Of a stretch of 64,000 nt of DNA, positions 25,022 to 36,460 are shown piece after piece. Source of the stretch: Ophthalmolycus amberensis (taxonomy: Eukaryota; Chordata; Actinopteri; Perciformes; Zoarcidae). The stretch lies in NCBI GenBank assembly GCA_024529925.1, contig JAFEUB010000812.1, forward strand, positions 1,101,001-1,165,000. Direction: 5' to 3'. How positions within the stretch are numbered: the first letter of the stretch is position 1; every line of letters begins with the position of its first letter. A model generated the notes under the pieces. The model searched no databases and was not told the DNA's origin. It worked only from the letters and a program-made list of their open reading frames with translations. The translations under genes and the position numbers were made by a program.

Positions 25022-26865
25022 CCTAGATGGCCATGTCGATGTATTACAATGTAGAGTACACCATCCACGAGACCACCTGCACCAACAGCTCAGCAGCGAC
25101 TGATAAGTGCGAAGTCATGGGCTGCGAGTTCAATGTGAGTCAAGACCAATTGTTATTTCACATTTTAACATTCATCTCGATCAAATGGGTTGTTTATTTT
25201 AACTTCCGGGATTCCTTTTGCTAGTTGAAAAGATACTTACTACGTGCAAACTGTATTTGTGCTTGTACTCTCACGTTTTCGAAAGAAACAATAAGATTAA
25301 GATCCAGTTTTCATTCTGGCTTTCCAGTGTTAAGTGTAATAAATCAGTTTGAGTTTTTAGTGCCTTAACCTCCCGAAGCATGCTCCTCTTTCTCCTAGTT
25401 GCCGGGTTTATTATAGCAAAGGAGAATACAGTTTGTTTATTTAACTATTCAACTAAAGCCACAGGCGCTCGCTCCTCTCTGACTTGCTCTTTCTTGTTCT
25501 TCTCTCCTCAGCACAAGGGCTTCTGTAAGGCGTCCCTCTACTACTCTCCCAGTCATGAGGCTGAAACCAGTGTAGACTGTGAAATCTATGAGCCAGAGGT
25601 AAGCTCAGCCATGGTAAAACACACAGTCTCACATTGATCTACTTATTCTATTGACTACTTTCTGTCGTAAAAAGGAAAAAGCACACATTTGAGTATTCTT
25701 TTTGTTCTTCTATTAACGGTAACTGATGTCTTACTTTCATAGTTTTGGCGATCATTTCTATCATAAAATCGTGGTCACAGAAGTAATTGCTGAGATTAGG
25801 CAGAAAAACGATCAGACAGGTTGTCTCGCACTGCCTGACTTCTTCAATAAAGTGATGATCTCAGCAGTATTTGTTGTGATAAAATAGTTATCATGCAGAC
25901 ACACAACGGCCAGGCATACAAAAACAGGATCCCAGTCATAATTAAGTGGAAGTCTCCTTCACAACTTGCCCCAAAAGACTTATAGACAGCCTTGCGTTAT
26001 TCTTAAACAGTTCATTTGATGTATTGAGGGGTGACACGTATCCTAAATTCTACAAATTAAATTCTCCCATATTTTGGGCTACGACACATCACAAATTGTA
26101 TCTTTATGTGTTCTCCAGGCTGCTCAGGCAGAGAAGAAACACCACCTGTTGGGCGGAGAGACCGACCACAGCCACCAGGACACACACGCACACAGCACCG
26201 ACCATGACGTCGTGCACGCTGACGACGGAGCGCACACACACGACCACGACCACGACCACACCAAGAGCCACGCTCATCACAACGATACCCAGCAGCACGA
26301 TAACACCACCGACCACCACCACACACACGACCACGAGGTGGGCAGCGGCCACAGCCACGCTCACGAGCACTCCCACGACCACGGGCATGGCCACGACCAC
26401 GTGCACACTCACCACGCTAAGGCACACAACCACAGCACGGGCCTGACCAACCACCACCACGACTACAAGCACGCCGACAGCGTGCACACCCATGAGCACG
26501 ACCACGAGCTGGCCCTAGACCACGACCACAAGCACGCTCACCTGCACCAACACGAGCACCACCACCATCACCACGATCACGTCCACGAGACCACAGCCCA
26601 CGACCACCCAGAGGGCAAGGTGAGGTTTCTGCCCCACATGGAAAGTCCCGTGACCCTGCCTTCCTTCCCTGAAATCCCCGTTGGTGAACCTGATGTGGGA
26701 GTCACTCTTCCCCTCAAGCCAGACCCCCAGATCCCCGGACAGATGGAACCCGTCATCCAGGCCTTCCCCATGACGGCCTCAGCCAACTGTACCCCTGCAG
26801 CGGCGGGAGACACCCTGGTGGAGCAAGTCTTCGCTGAGGACCCCACGTTCAAGCCAGCTGCATAA
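22930..26865 (+). CDS. ahsg: Fetuin-A-type glycoprotein with histidine-rich tail
   Basis: Seven coding exons join in frame: 22930-23145, 23840-23953, 24226-24313, 24529-24695, 25027-25134, 25512-25598 and 26119-26865. They encode 508 residues. Residues 1-20 form a signal peptide ending about HVRG. Two cystatin-type modules follow (about 33-140 and 141-260). They carry Cys at 33, 90, 101, 115, 135, 149, 152, 213, 223, 228, 236 and 254, and a tail Cys lies at about 484. Fetuins link an N-terminal Cys to a tail Cys, so 33 and 484 are the likely pair. Motifs include ALTKINQDRLEGY, NRICPDCPSL and DCEIYEPE. The last exon holds about 60 His in residues 268-423, then a Pro-rich end. Fetuin-A proteins are liver-secreted inhibitors of calcification and proteases; the His tail suggests Zn or Cu binding, as in histidine-rich glycoprotein. 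It is longer than mammalian AHSG (about 367 residues) because of the tail. An HRG-like name is possible. Confidence 0.9.
23340..23475 (-). mobile_element. LINE reverse-transcriptase C-terminal remnant in ahsg intron 1
   Basis: The minus strand reads AKDKGRLLRVIRSAEKVIG followed by a LNLPCL-stop-DLW segment. This matches the pattern of the C-terminal end of ORF2 of fish CR1/L2/Rex-type LINEs (a K-L-RVV-AQKIIG-LP-L-DL arrangement). An in-frame stop shows it is dead. Confidence 0.6.
24991..25019 (+). repeat. (TG)n tract just upstream of ahsg exon 5
   Basis: A T-rich stretch and a 29-nt TG run end 7 nt before the exon 5 acceptor (TATCCTAG, ending 25026). Confidence 0.9.
26140..26607 (+). other. 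Histidine-rich coding segment of ahsg exon 7
   Basis: Residues 268-423 hold about 60 His in 156 residues, mostly as HX pairs with Asp, Thr, Glu, Ser and Ala (for example THDHDHDH) and one run of six His. Most His codons are CAC, so the segment is a diverged CAC-rich repeat. Its minus strand is open for 133 codons (26505-26104) as a Val-rich shadow, which is not a gene. Confidence 0.9.
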
Positions 26866-27049
26866 GGTGGCCCATGAATGTCATTTGGGAACTGAATGGA
26901 TCTTAAAACACATAAACACAGACCGAAGTGAAGACAGGAAAATATTTACAGCAACACTTTTGCTTCAGACACATTGATGGACAATGTTACATACCTTCAT
27001 GGTTAAATATGAACACAAACTTCCCTGTCTCTGTTCACTTCAACCTTCT

Positions 27050-27055
27050 AATAAA
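27050..27055 (+). terminator. Polyadenylation signal of ahsg
   Basis: AATAAA lies 185 bp after the TAA stop. Confidence 0.75.
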
Positions 27056-29073
27056 GGCTGAGTGCATTAAAAAAACACAACATTCACATTAACCTTTTGA
27101 TTTTTGGTGGGAAATTGGTCATATATACAACTATACAATTCAGCAGGCACACATGAGCGTTTTCTGTGTTTGTATGTTGTATGTGCTTGGCTACACCAAA
27201 ATAAATAAATGACACCACAAATTTGTGTTGATTCACTGCACTTGTCACCGACCTCACTACTGTCACTGTCGTCAAACATTTTGCTTGATAATATACATGT
27301 TCATATGTACCTACAGTACATCATGTAAATAATGCATTTAAAATAATATTCTATTCTTTTTTTAAAATAATATTTAAACCAATTCAGAGCATCGAGGGTT
27401 TGCACTGCCCGTCTGAGTTTAGCGTCTTTATCTCTTACCTTTTTTTATGTGTACAAGAGAAAAGAGGGATACAAAGCTGAAGCAGAAACACGAGAAGGAG
27501 GGATAGGCTAAAGGTCAAGTGAGTTAGACCACTGATATATTCCATTAAAGTGAATCATGGTGTTGTAGCACCACATTCAATTTCGTAGGATGACATGGAT
27601 TTGACATTTGTATATGCAATGGTAGGACATGTTCACAAATGAGTGACATTTATTGCAGATTGGATGCCGATTAGCGGCTCAAATAAGTTTGTGAAATCCT
27701 GTTAATAGACAAGCATAAGCTCAGAGGCAGAAATGTTTGTTTAAAAATGTTTAACTTTTTCTCTCGAACAAACAAACACCCACTCTGTGTACACTTTCTT
27801 TGTGGACATATTAGTCACATCAGTAAAAAGCTCTTATCTGTGTTCTCTAGCCCTTTAACACAACCCACGCATTACTCACAAAAACATTTTGTCAATGTCA
27901 GTAAAATTGTATCTCGGCCAAAGGAAAAAATCTCCAAATAAAATGTGCAATAACTGCACTTGTGTATTAATATGTGATAATTTATTTGTTATGATCAGCT
28001 GAGATCACAGCAGGCTTTCAAGTCTGACATGATCACATAAAGAAGATACAGTGGCCGATCGCATTTCATTGTTAAAAAGCGTTTTATTTTGCAGTTTAAA
28101 GAAATACTCCAGAAGAGACTTAAAAGTTCAAAAGGTCCCAGAAACGTCTTTAACCACTCCTGCATCATAACCTCATACTGTTCTTTTGTATACTCATTTA
28201 AATTCGATATTTTACACACAAAAAAGCCCCAAAATGTCAAAAGACAAGTGAGATGGTCATCTCACAAAAAAAGAGAATCTAGTCAGGGTTGTATAAAATG
28301 AAAGAAAAGTATACTATTGCTGGTAGTGTACTTGTACTTGTAAGCTTAATGCTCAGTCTCTGTTGTCTGACTGAGTGAATAAAAGATTAAGTGACTATAC
28401 CACTAATAATACTAATACTATTTGCCCTATGATACAGTGCAGCATGGAAACAAACGGAACACTAGCCTATACATCATGTAAGTGAGCACTGGTTTTAGCC
28501 TGGCCGCCCCTAAAACAATGTTTTGGCTCCACCAATGGAAGTGTGGATAGCTGTTTGAATCTGTCGTTTGCACTCAATGTAAGCAGTTCAGTCTGGCAAA
28601 TGTAAGCAGGTAACTGCTAGCATCAACAGGAAGCTTTGAATTTAGCTACATGTCAAAAATGTGTTGGGAAGATAATTAACATAAATGGACAGTGGAGAAG
28701 TGGTTTATGCTGCAGTAAGCCGTTTCTACATTTTGATCCTGGTTTTCACCATGTCTCCATAGTTCTTTTGTAACTATCCCCAGTGCACTATGACCCATCA
28801 GCCAGCCCGAGCCAGCCATTGGCCTGCAGAGCAGCAGATAGCAACTGTTTGCTCATCCTTTGGGAAAGAGGGGAAAGTCCAGTATCAGCCTCCGTCCAAA
28901 CCCTGCCTGCAAAAACTAGGATTACAGGTCTTGCAAAGGAAGATTTACAAGCCTGTGTCAGTCTAAATGTTAAATGATCTTCCGGGATAGGCTTTAGTGA
29001 TTAAATCGGGGGGTTTTATTCGGCCCAATCTGTGTTTGTGTGCGTGTGTGTGTGTCTGTCTGTGTGTTAGAGG
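27056..29073. other. Spacer between the two fetuin genes
   Basis: AT-rich, with short frames only. I see no clear TATA before fetub; the stretch just upstream of its ATG is GT-rich (about 29034-29066). Confidence 0.5.
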
Positions 29074-29282
29074 ATGAGTGTGTACCTTCTGGTCCTATGT
29101 CTGGCTTTGCTGCAGCAGGGGGGGAGAGCCAGGCCAGACCCTCCAGGCTGCAATAGCCCTGAAGCGGTGAGGGTGGCAGAAGAGGCCCTGGAGCAGATCA
29201 ACCAGGACCGGACAGATGGATACATCCTGAGCCTCAACAGACTGTACGACCTCTCTCACACTCATGGAAAGGTGAGGGCGAA

Positions 29283-29337
<55 letters not shown>

Positions 29338-31423
29338 GCACACACAAAAACATGAACACGGTTCTACGCCATCTTGTATCTTGAAAGATGCAACAGAGTA
29401 CCAGCAGCTGCGCAAAAAATATACATGAAAAGAAAGATTGAAATGTGTGTGGGTGTGTGTGTGTGTGTGTGTGTGTGTCCAGGAGATAAGTGGGTCATTC
29501 TACAAACTGACCATTGATGTCATGGAGACCAGATGCCACATCACCAGCAGGAAACCATGGAAACAATGTGAAGTCAGAGACACTGGTGCCGTACCGGTAA
29601 GTACCACAGTGTGGTATCTTTACTCTTCAAAGATCAACACAATTGGTGTTTTGTTTTTCTTTAACATTTGCATATGTTATCGAAGTTGACCTATCAGTTT
29701 GGTTTTATATGTTTAGTTTCATATGTTTGTGTCCATCAGGTGTATGGAGAGTGTGAGGTATCAGCCTCTGTTGACTCTCAAGTCAAACTTCACAGCTACT
29801 CCTGTGCACGTCGTGAAGGTAAATCCTGTTTATTTTGTCATTCATTTAATTACACAAAAACACACACATTCTCTGTGATGATGTGTCACAAGCCTATTTT
29901 TTTTGGCACTTTGCCGCTTAGATTTTGTAAACGTTATTGAGGTGTGAAATGAGATGCTGACATACATTGAATTAGTTTCTCTTATATGTTCTGTCCCTCT
30001 CTAAGGCGAGTAAACATGTCATCCATCTTTTCTTTCCCCCCACAATTTGGCAAAGTGTAGGAGGACATTTTTTGGGGGGGTAAAGCAGAGGGAAGCGAGG
30101 AAAGCTGATGATAGCTGAAAGAGTTCACACTGTAGGATGGAGGTTAAATCCTCAACACACACTTTCAGACACTTTACATTGACCCTTTGGGCCTGTTGAT
30201 GCTTGTGTTTAGTTCCTGCCACTGCGGTGGTGGATGTGTGTCCGGACTGTCCCACAGCTGACAACCTCAACGAGCCCGTCGTCAAAGAGACAGCCAACCT
30301 CTCACTGCAGAGGTTCAATGAAGAGAGCCGCCTGGCCAACTACTTTACTCTGGAGAACATTACGAGAGCCAGTTCACAGGTCAAGAAAAATACCTATTAA
30401 TCGAGTTATTTTTCATAACTGAGTGAGAAAGTATACATTTAGAAATCTTGACTGAACTACTTCTAAAACGAGGCTTTTCCAAACGATTTTATTTTCAATA
30501 AAATACAAAAATTGAACAATTCTTACTTCGGTAAGTAGTTAACAGGTGCGCAGTATTCTTACACATGTGCGTGTATGCGTGTATGCATCATGTGTTTTGT
30601 GTGCTTTGCCAGTGGGTTCATGGTCCATCCTACTTTGTGGAGTTCACGATCCTAGAGACGGTGTGTTCAAAGACCGCAGATGCCAGTGACCCGAGCGACT
30701 GCCCGCCTATGGACTGTCAGTTTGCTGTGAGTCACACACACCACTGTTGAACCTTGTCATGCTTGCAAACAAGACGCCGCCATGTTGTAAATCCAGGCTC
30801 AACCGTTCTCGATTTCTGTTTCCGCTCAGCATAGAGGCTTCTGTTTGGGCTCACACGTGGCCCACGTGGACCAGTTTGAAATCAGACTGCCTGTCGGAAT
30901 AGAAGGACAGCTCGTATCGGGACCGCAAGCCCGTAGATGTGAAGTGTGAGATCTATGAACCTCAGGTACCTGCTTCAGATCCGTTCCCCGAGATCTCAAA
31001 TGGGCATTATTATAGGTCAAGTGGAAAGACTTGCTTATACTATTGATGACCACTGAGAGAAATACCACCCAATTTTGCTGCTCCGCAGATACAGTTTATG
31101 GTACAATATGGTCAGTCTCTCCACTCTCAGCCATAGTTGCTTTCTCGTGTCTCTTCCCCTTTAGGCTGCCGCTGTGGAGGAGCAGGCCCACGCAAAAGCA
31201 GACGGTGGACACACTGGGCATCAGCGTCACAACCACACACACCTGCACCCCCACTGAGCACGTGCACTCAGTCACACCCAGCACAGGCCTCGCTGTCTCC
31301 GAGCCTCGGGGAACCCTCGGGACCGTGGTGGACCGGCCTGCCTCTCTCCGGTCTGCCCCGGCGGCAAGCTCATGCCCCGGTCCGCAGAGACACAACCTGG
31401 GCTTGGAGAGACTGAAGCTCTGA
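29074..31423 (+). CDS. fetub: Fetuin-B-like gene, apparently broken by two frameshifts
   Basis: Seven exons parallel the upstream fetuin: 29074-29271, 29483-29596, 29740-29818, 30213-30379, 30613-30726, 30830-30965 and 31165-31423. Exons 2 and 4 (114 and 167 nt) match the paralogue exactly in length and phase. Exon 1 encodes a signal peptide (about residues 1-19), then EALEQINQDRTDGYILSLNR. Later landmarks are VDVCPDCPTAD, MDCQFA and HRGFCLGS. Exon 6 is 136 nt, not a multiple of three. Read straight, it hits TGA at 30947-30949, while the conserved VDVKCEIYEPQ end lies one frame over. Exon 7 starts in phase (AAAVEEQAHAKADGG, then a short His-rich stretch) but meets TGA at 31255-31257; dropping one base there restores EHVHSVTPSTGLAV through to a TGA at 31421-31423. 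Either this is a recent pseudogene or the assembly has two indels. Fetuin-B inhibits astacin-type proteases such as ovastacin at fertilisation. If read as is, about 263 residues would be made. Confidence 0.85.
29272..29482 (+). promoter_or_regulatory. fetub intron 1 with paired (CA)23 and (GT)13 tracts
   Basis: The 211-nt intron has (CA)23 at 29289-29334, 17 nt after the donor, and (GT)13 at 29453-29478, with a shorter GT run at 29444-29450. The GT tract ends 4 nt before the exon and takes the place of a polypyrimidine tract. The two tracts are complementary in the pre-mRNA and would form a hairpin that brings donor and acceptor together. Confidence 0.8.
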
Positions 31424-32636
31424 TTGGTCGGAACCGGGACGGCTGATCTACTGATCAAGTTATTTCCTGCATGTTGTAATTAGTTAAGAAAGGCAACAAA
31501 TTGTAACCCAGAAATCAAATATGGGAGGACAGTGAATAACCCTTGTGAATAATCTGAGCGTTTGATTGAAGAATTGATATGGTGAGAAGCTCATTTTTCA
31601 CATAACGTGGGAATATTTATGTAAAAAGACGACGTTTTCTAATCCAGAGACAGGTGTCTGTACACCCAAACAGGAATTGCTTAGCTCGAAAAGTAGTCGG
31701 GGAAAAAAACGGAACTCAGATTGTTCAAATTTTTGTTTGTTTGTTTCTTAAAAGATTTTCAAATAATTTGCGAGTGTAAAATAGATTTACACTGTCTCTA
31801 CTTTCTGTACTTTGTACCTTGATAACATTAATTGCTGTTAAATAGTCTATTACAGTACAATGAAGCTGGCAAACACTTTGCTTGCTCTCTGGTTTATTCC
31901 ATTTGTTTGTTCTTGTCCATCGACTGACTATGATATTTTAATGCATCAGAATATATGAGAGGTGAATTGTGTACAGTGCAGGAGAAATTATTATTTAATT
32001 TGAATGTCGTTAATTTGAAGCGGGTTCCACTCAACCACTGAAGAACAGGCAGTTGTTCAGTAGTGGGCTAAATCATGTTCAACAAAAAGTTACTGGTACT
32101 CGCTTTGGTGTGAAACTCATAATATATCATCAGTTATCATTTATTATCATCACAAATCTAAATATACTGTCACACTTTTACCACCCAGTGTAACTTCAAT
32201 CAACGCTGCATGATAACACTGATGACGAAATAATTGCTCATTGGCTGTAACTATTTTAATATTTTTTTTAGCTACATGCATATTTTTATATTTTTTGTGA
32301 TTGAACTTGCAAACACAACATTATGTTGTTTAAGCTGTTGTTTGTTACTTCCCTTAGGTTGCCACCACCATAATGACAAGATTATTAGCCAAATCATTAG
32401 TAATTAAAACTCCCTTCACATGTTCATGCTGAACTATAAAATATCCCCCAACGAACAGAAAGCTCACCTGGACGCTCAGACGGGATAATTACGTTTATGT
32501 CCAATGAATGAGTAATTATCGCTGAACATAACATGGAAAAAAGGAAACAACAGTCACCCCTTTAAATTGTCTTCTTTCACCACAGCGTGACTCAGGTAAG
32601 CTGTCCACCACGCACCAACAGGTGCCAAACTAGCTC
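31424..32636. other. Intergenic, no gene recognised
   Basis: AT-rich 3' flank of fetub. I saw no clear AATAAA close to the stop. Confidence 0.5.
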
Positions 32637-32709
32637 GCCAGTGATCGTATAGTGGTTAGTACTCTGCGTTGTGGCCGCAGCAACCCCGGTTCGAATCCGG
32701 GTCACGGCA
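32637..32709 (+). tRNA. tRNA-His (GTG) with a bulged acceptor stem
   Basis: The D arm (TCGTATAGTGGTTAGTACT), anticodon arm (CTGCG TTGTGGC CGCAG, anticodon GTG at 32671-32673) and T arm (CCCGG TTCGAAT CCGGG) are intact. A TTTT terminator follows at 32712-32715. The 5' acceptor strand reads GCC-A-GTGA against TCACGGC on the 3' side, so one extra A at 32640 bulges from an otherwise perfect 7-bp stem. With the discriminator A it is 73 nt, one more than the usual 72 for vertebrate tRNA-His genes. It may still be processed, or may be a tRNA pseudogene. Confidence 0.85.
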
Positions 32710-32924
32710 CAGTTTTGTAATCCGTGACTTCTCCTGAAGCTCTTAACAAAACAACATCTACTTTAAAACAGAGCTGTTGTTCTTATAATGTACAGAAACA
32801 GTATCAATGCAGCAGAGAAAATAAAACACAAGTTGAAATCCAAACATTATAATGCTGAACAACTTGCCATCACTTACAAATTTTGATATTGGGGAAATTA
32901 GTGTTTTATTGCACTTGCTACTTC

Positions 32925-33106
32925 CATACATTTGGAAGTATACATTTAGCAGCATGTGGACCACCAACTACATAAGAAAATATGAAAGGGCCTATTCTGC
33001 AAACTATTTGTACCTTTTTTTGTTGTTAAAATGAATACAAAAGTTCTAAATGTAAATTGCAGTACTGCTAGTTAAGTAATGGATTTGAATCATTTCCCCA
33101 CCACTG
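32925..33106 (-). mobile_element. Truncated MITE, same family as at 12797
   Basis: The right end CCCCACCACTG (33096-33106) preceded by GTTAAGTAATGGATTTGAAT is the reverse complement of the CAGTGGTGGAA-type end. Looser similarity extends leftwards through TATACATTTAGCAGC. The other terminus is not found. Confidence 0.45.
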
Positions 33107-36100
33107 AGGCCTGCAGTATTACAAGTCAATCACAGTGCATACAGTCTGAAGCTGCAGCATGACATCACAGTCACAGAGGCGTCTGCACAGAGCATCGTCA
33201 TGTGAAGATGGCAGTTGATTTAAAAAAAAGCTGCGTCAAACGTCATTTCAGATTTCAAAGCAACTCAACACAGAGAACAAAATGATCATGAATATATAGC
33301 ATAAAGAATTTTAAGATATATTAAAAGACAAACGTGCTTTTTTTTTTTGCCAGGAAATGGAAACAAGAGAGAAATTCCCAAGGCCCTTAGAGTCTTCAGT
33401 TTACTTAAAGAAAAAAGGCTTTGTAATTGCTGACACAGGGTGTTGATCTAAAGCTAGCTAGAATACTTAAAATTGCAATAATTTCTAGTTTTCCACTTGT
33501 CCGACTGAATACAAGAAAAAAGGGAACAACAGCAACAAGTTTCAGTGTTGTGTGCTGTAGTTATTGTGCATGTGTCTCAATTGATCACTGTGTGTGTGTG
33601 TGTGTGTGTGTGTGCGCACAGACATCTCGTTGCACCTGTAGAGACTTTTCCTCTGGGCCATTACTGAAAATGAATCACACCTCTTGCCCCTTGATCGGTT
33701 TACTGCAGCGTGTTAGACACCGGACTGAGTCAATAGGCTCACAACAGGAGAGCATTGCTGTGATTTGTGGCAACGAAGTGGCACCATTTTTACAGTCACA
33801 CAACACGGAGCGCTCCAAGAAACTCAAAGAAGCAGCAGCTCATAGTGTTGTTTTGTACTCTTGACTTGTTCTCTGAATGTGATCAATTAAAGGCCTATAT
33901 GTGGCCACTTTCATCTGTTTCTAATGTGCAAATAAATATTTTGTATTAAATAACCATATGGCATGTATGGCATGTATAGGTAAAATGATAAGACTTCATA
34001 TGAGAAGATATATAGGTCATCAGTCCTACTTCAATTGTGTTTTCTGGTCTAAATAAAGTAATGCATAATGTGCAATACTCAGAGTTAGAGGTTAAATTAT
34101 GAAATTGAGTGAATTCATTCAAATAACACAGACATGTGACCAACATTGTGCAGTCTCGCCTCATGCTGTTCAAGGAAACTGAATTAATATACAAGTATAT
34201 ATACATGCATATATTTCTAGATCTTGTGTGAATTTGCAAAGAAATTCACACAAATAGATTATTTTAGTGAGAGAAGTTGTGTTCTGCACTTAATAATATG
34301 TCCACATGGCGGCGCCCTTACATCTGTTTTCACTTCTCGACTCTACTCCGTCAACCTGCAACAGAGAGTCACGATGTAAACATGCTGACCTGCGATATCT
34401 TTTATGATCGTTAACAGTCAAGGTGCAGAAAGCAGACAGAGTTGCGTTCCCTTCCTGATATATCTTGTCCATGGTCGAGGCTTATGAAACTGTTTGACTC
34501 ATAATAAATACTGGATACTTTCACCTCTGAAGATCATTTAAATGAAATAACTGGAGTAGGAACAAAATGTAATGAAGTGCACACAGCTCGTTTCCACACT
34601 AAGGCCATATAACCTTTGATGAGAGAGTTCAATAGACATTATTTGACTTTCACTGAACTGGTTGCAGACTGCCTCATATTATGGTTTGTGCACTGCACTG
34701 TCCAACCTGCACAGTGAACTGTGTCATATTTGAACTGCTAAGCAGGTTGTTCAACATTATGGGCATATTGACTTCTTCTCCAGATTGAAATATCCCAACA
34801 TCTTGAATCCATTCCGAATATTTTGTGCATTCCCTGACTTTTTATCTAGTGCCACCATGAGGATCACATGTGTGGTTTGAAGGGAAATGTCTCAACATCT
34901 ATTTTTGCCATGATATATAAGAGACATTCATTTCCACCTCAGGATGAAAAAGTAATAAGCAGTGATTTTCCATCTATCGTATAACTTGTTTTTTGGTTTA
35001 TTACCAAATTCCCACAAAAACGTAATGTCAGCCCTCTCAGCTGTACTTTGTGTTTACTGCTAATTAGGAAACGTCAGCGTGCCAACATGCTAAACTAAGA
35101 GGATGATGACCGTAGTAAACATTACCTGATATAAATGAGGATCTGAGCCTTGTTATTGTGAACATTTGTGCCTATATGTATATACGGCCTCACAGAACCG
35201 CTATAGCATGTAGGCTGTAGGCTTAGCAGTTGACACACTTTTGGACCATTTGTGCAGCATCTGCATTTTTGAATTTCCTTTAGTGGAAGTGTTGTCTGAA
35301 TTTTCATAATAACAATATGGCTATATCTCAGAAGGAGCCCAATCAAGTGTTTGCTATCTATGAACTCATAACGAGATGAATGTCAAATATATGCACACTT
35401 GTGCAGTGTAAAACAATCCTAATTTTTCATAAATCCTTTGATTATTTATGAGGTGATCTAAAAATGCTGAAGTTGCACTGTTTGATACTTGCCAAAAGTA
35501 TGTCCGTGCTAGATTTCAAGACTTTAAACCAACCTGAACAAATGATATGTGTATTTCTGGCATTCTTCCGTATCCTACTAAAGACAGTATTACTCTATAG
35601 GGCCATGCCATATGAGTTCGATGAAGTGAAAGTGTTCCAAACTGTTTGGCACGGGCGTCACAAGCAAAGCATTGACAAACCAAAGCGATGAGATGAGTCT
35701 GGTAGGTGTTGGTTGTTTGGAAAAAGTTCTCACTGAACCCTCTGGATTCATTGCAAGCCTAATTTAACCAAACATCTCTATGTAGGGATCTTCTTTTCCC
35801 CAAAAAATTGAAGCCATCCAAAAGAAGGCATTCAAATAAATGCCCCGTTTAACTCAGCTTTCCATTTGTTGCCTCGACGAACACAACAGAGAGCCATTCG
35901 ACAGCGGTCCGGGCACATTCGTTCATTAACGCTGGGTTGTAAGAGCCTTGCATGTACGCGGATCACAGATTCGGTGGGCTCCATAAGTCTTTGCTTTGTG
36001 TATCAGAGGCAGATTACATCCGTAGTAATCTACCCCCCCCCCCACGTTAATATCCCATGTTGTAACACAGCTCCGAGCACAATTACTGTAGAAAAGTATT

Positions 36101-36239
36101 GCCGTCATCATTTGTTCCCTCTTTGTCTGTCTTCTTCACTCACTAACTCTCCCAGGATAAGTGGATCTACTCCTCGCAGTTGCCCCACATTCTTTGAAAT
36201 CACCATTATTAATTCAGCTTAAGAGGCCCTCAAGATGTG
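33107..36239. other. Intergenic, no gene recognised
   Basis: A (GT)n run lies at 33590-33614 and a C11 run at 36033-36043. An open frame of 145 codons (33427-33864) crosses the GT run and shows no domain. No supported gene. Confidence 0.55.
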
Positions 36240-36328
36240 TAAGGGCTCTGTGTGTGTGCGTGCGTGTGTGTGTGCATTGATGTGTGCATATATGTGCACT
36301 TGCTGTTGCTATAGGCTGAGATAGATGC

Positions 36329-36460
<132 letters not shown>

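Noticed and set aside
26104..26505. A 133-codon Val-rich minus-strand frame
   Set aside because: It is the complement of the CAC-rich His tail of ahsg exon 7 (GTG codons).
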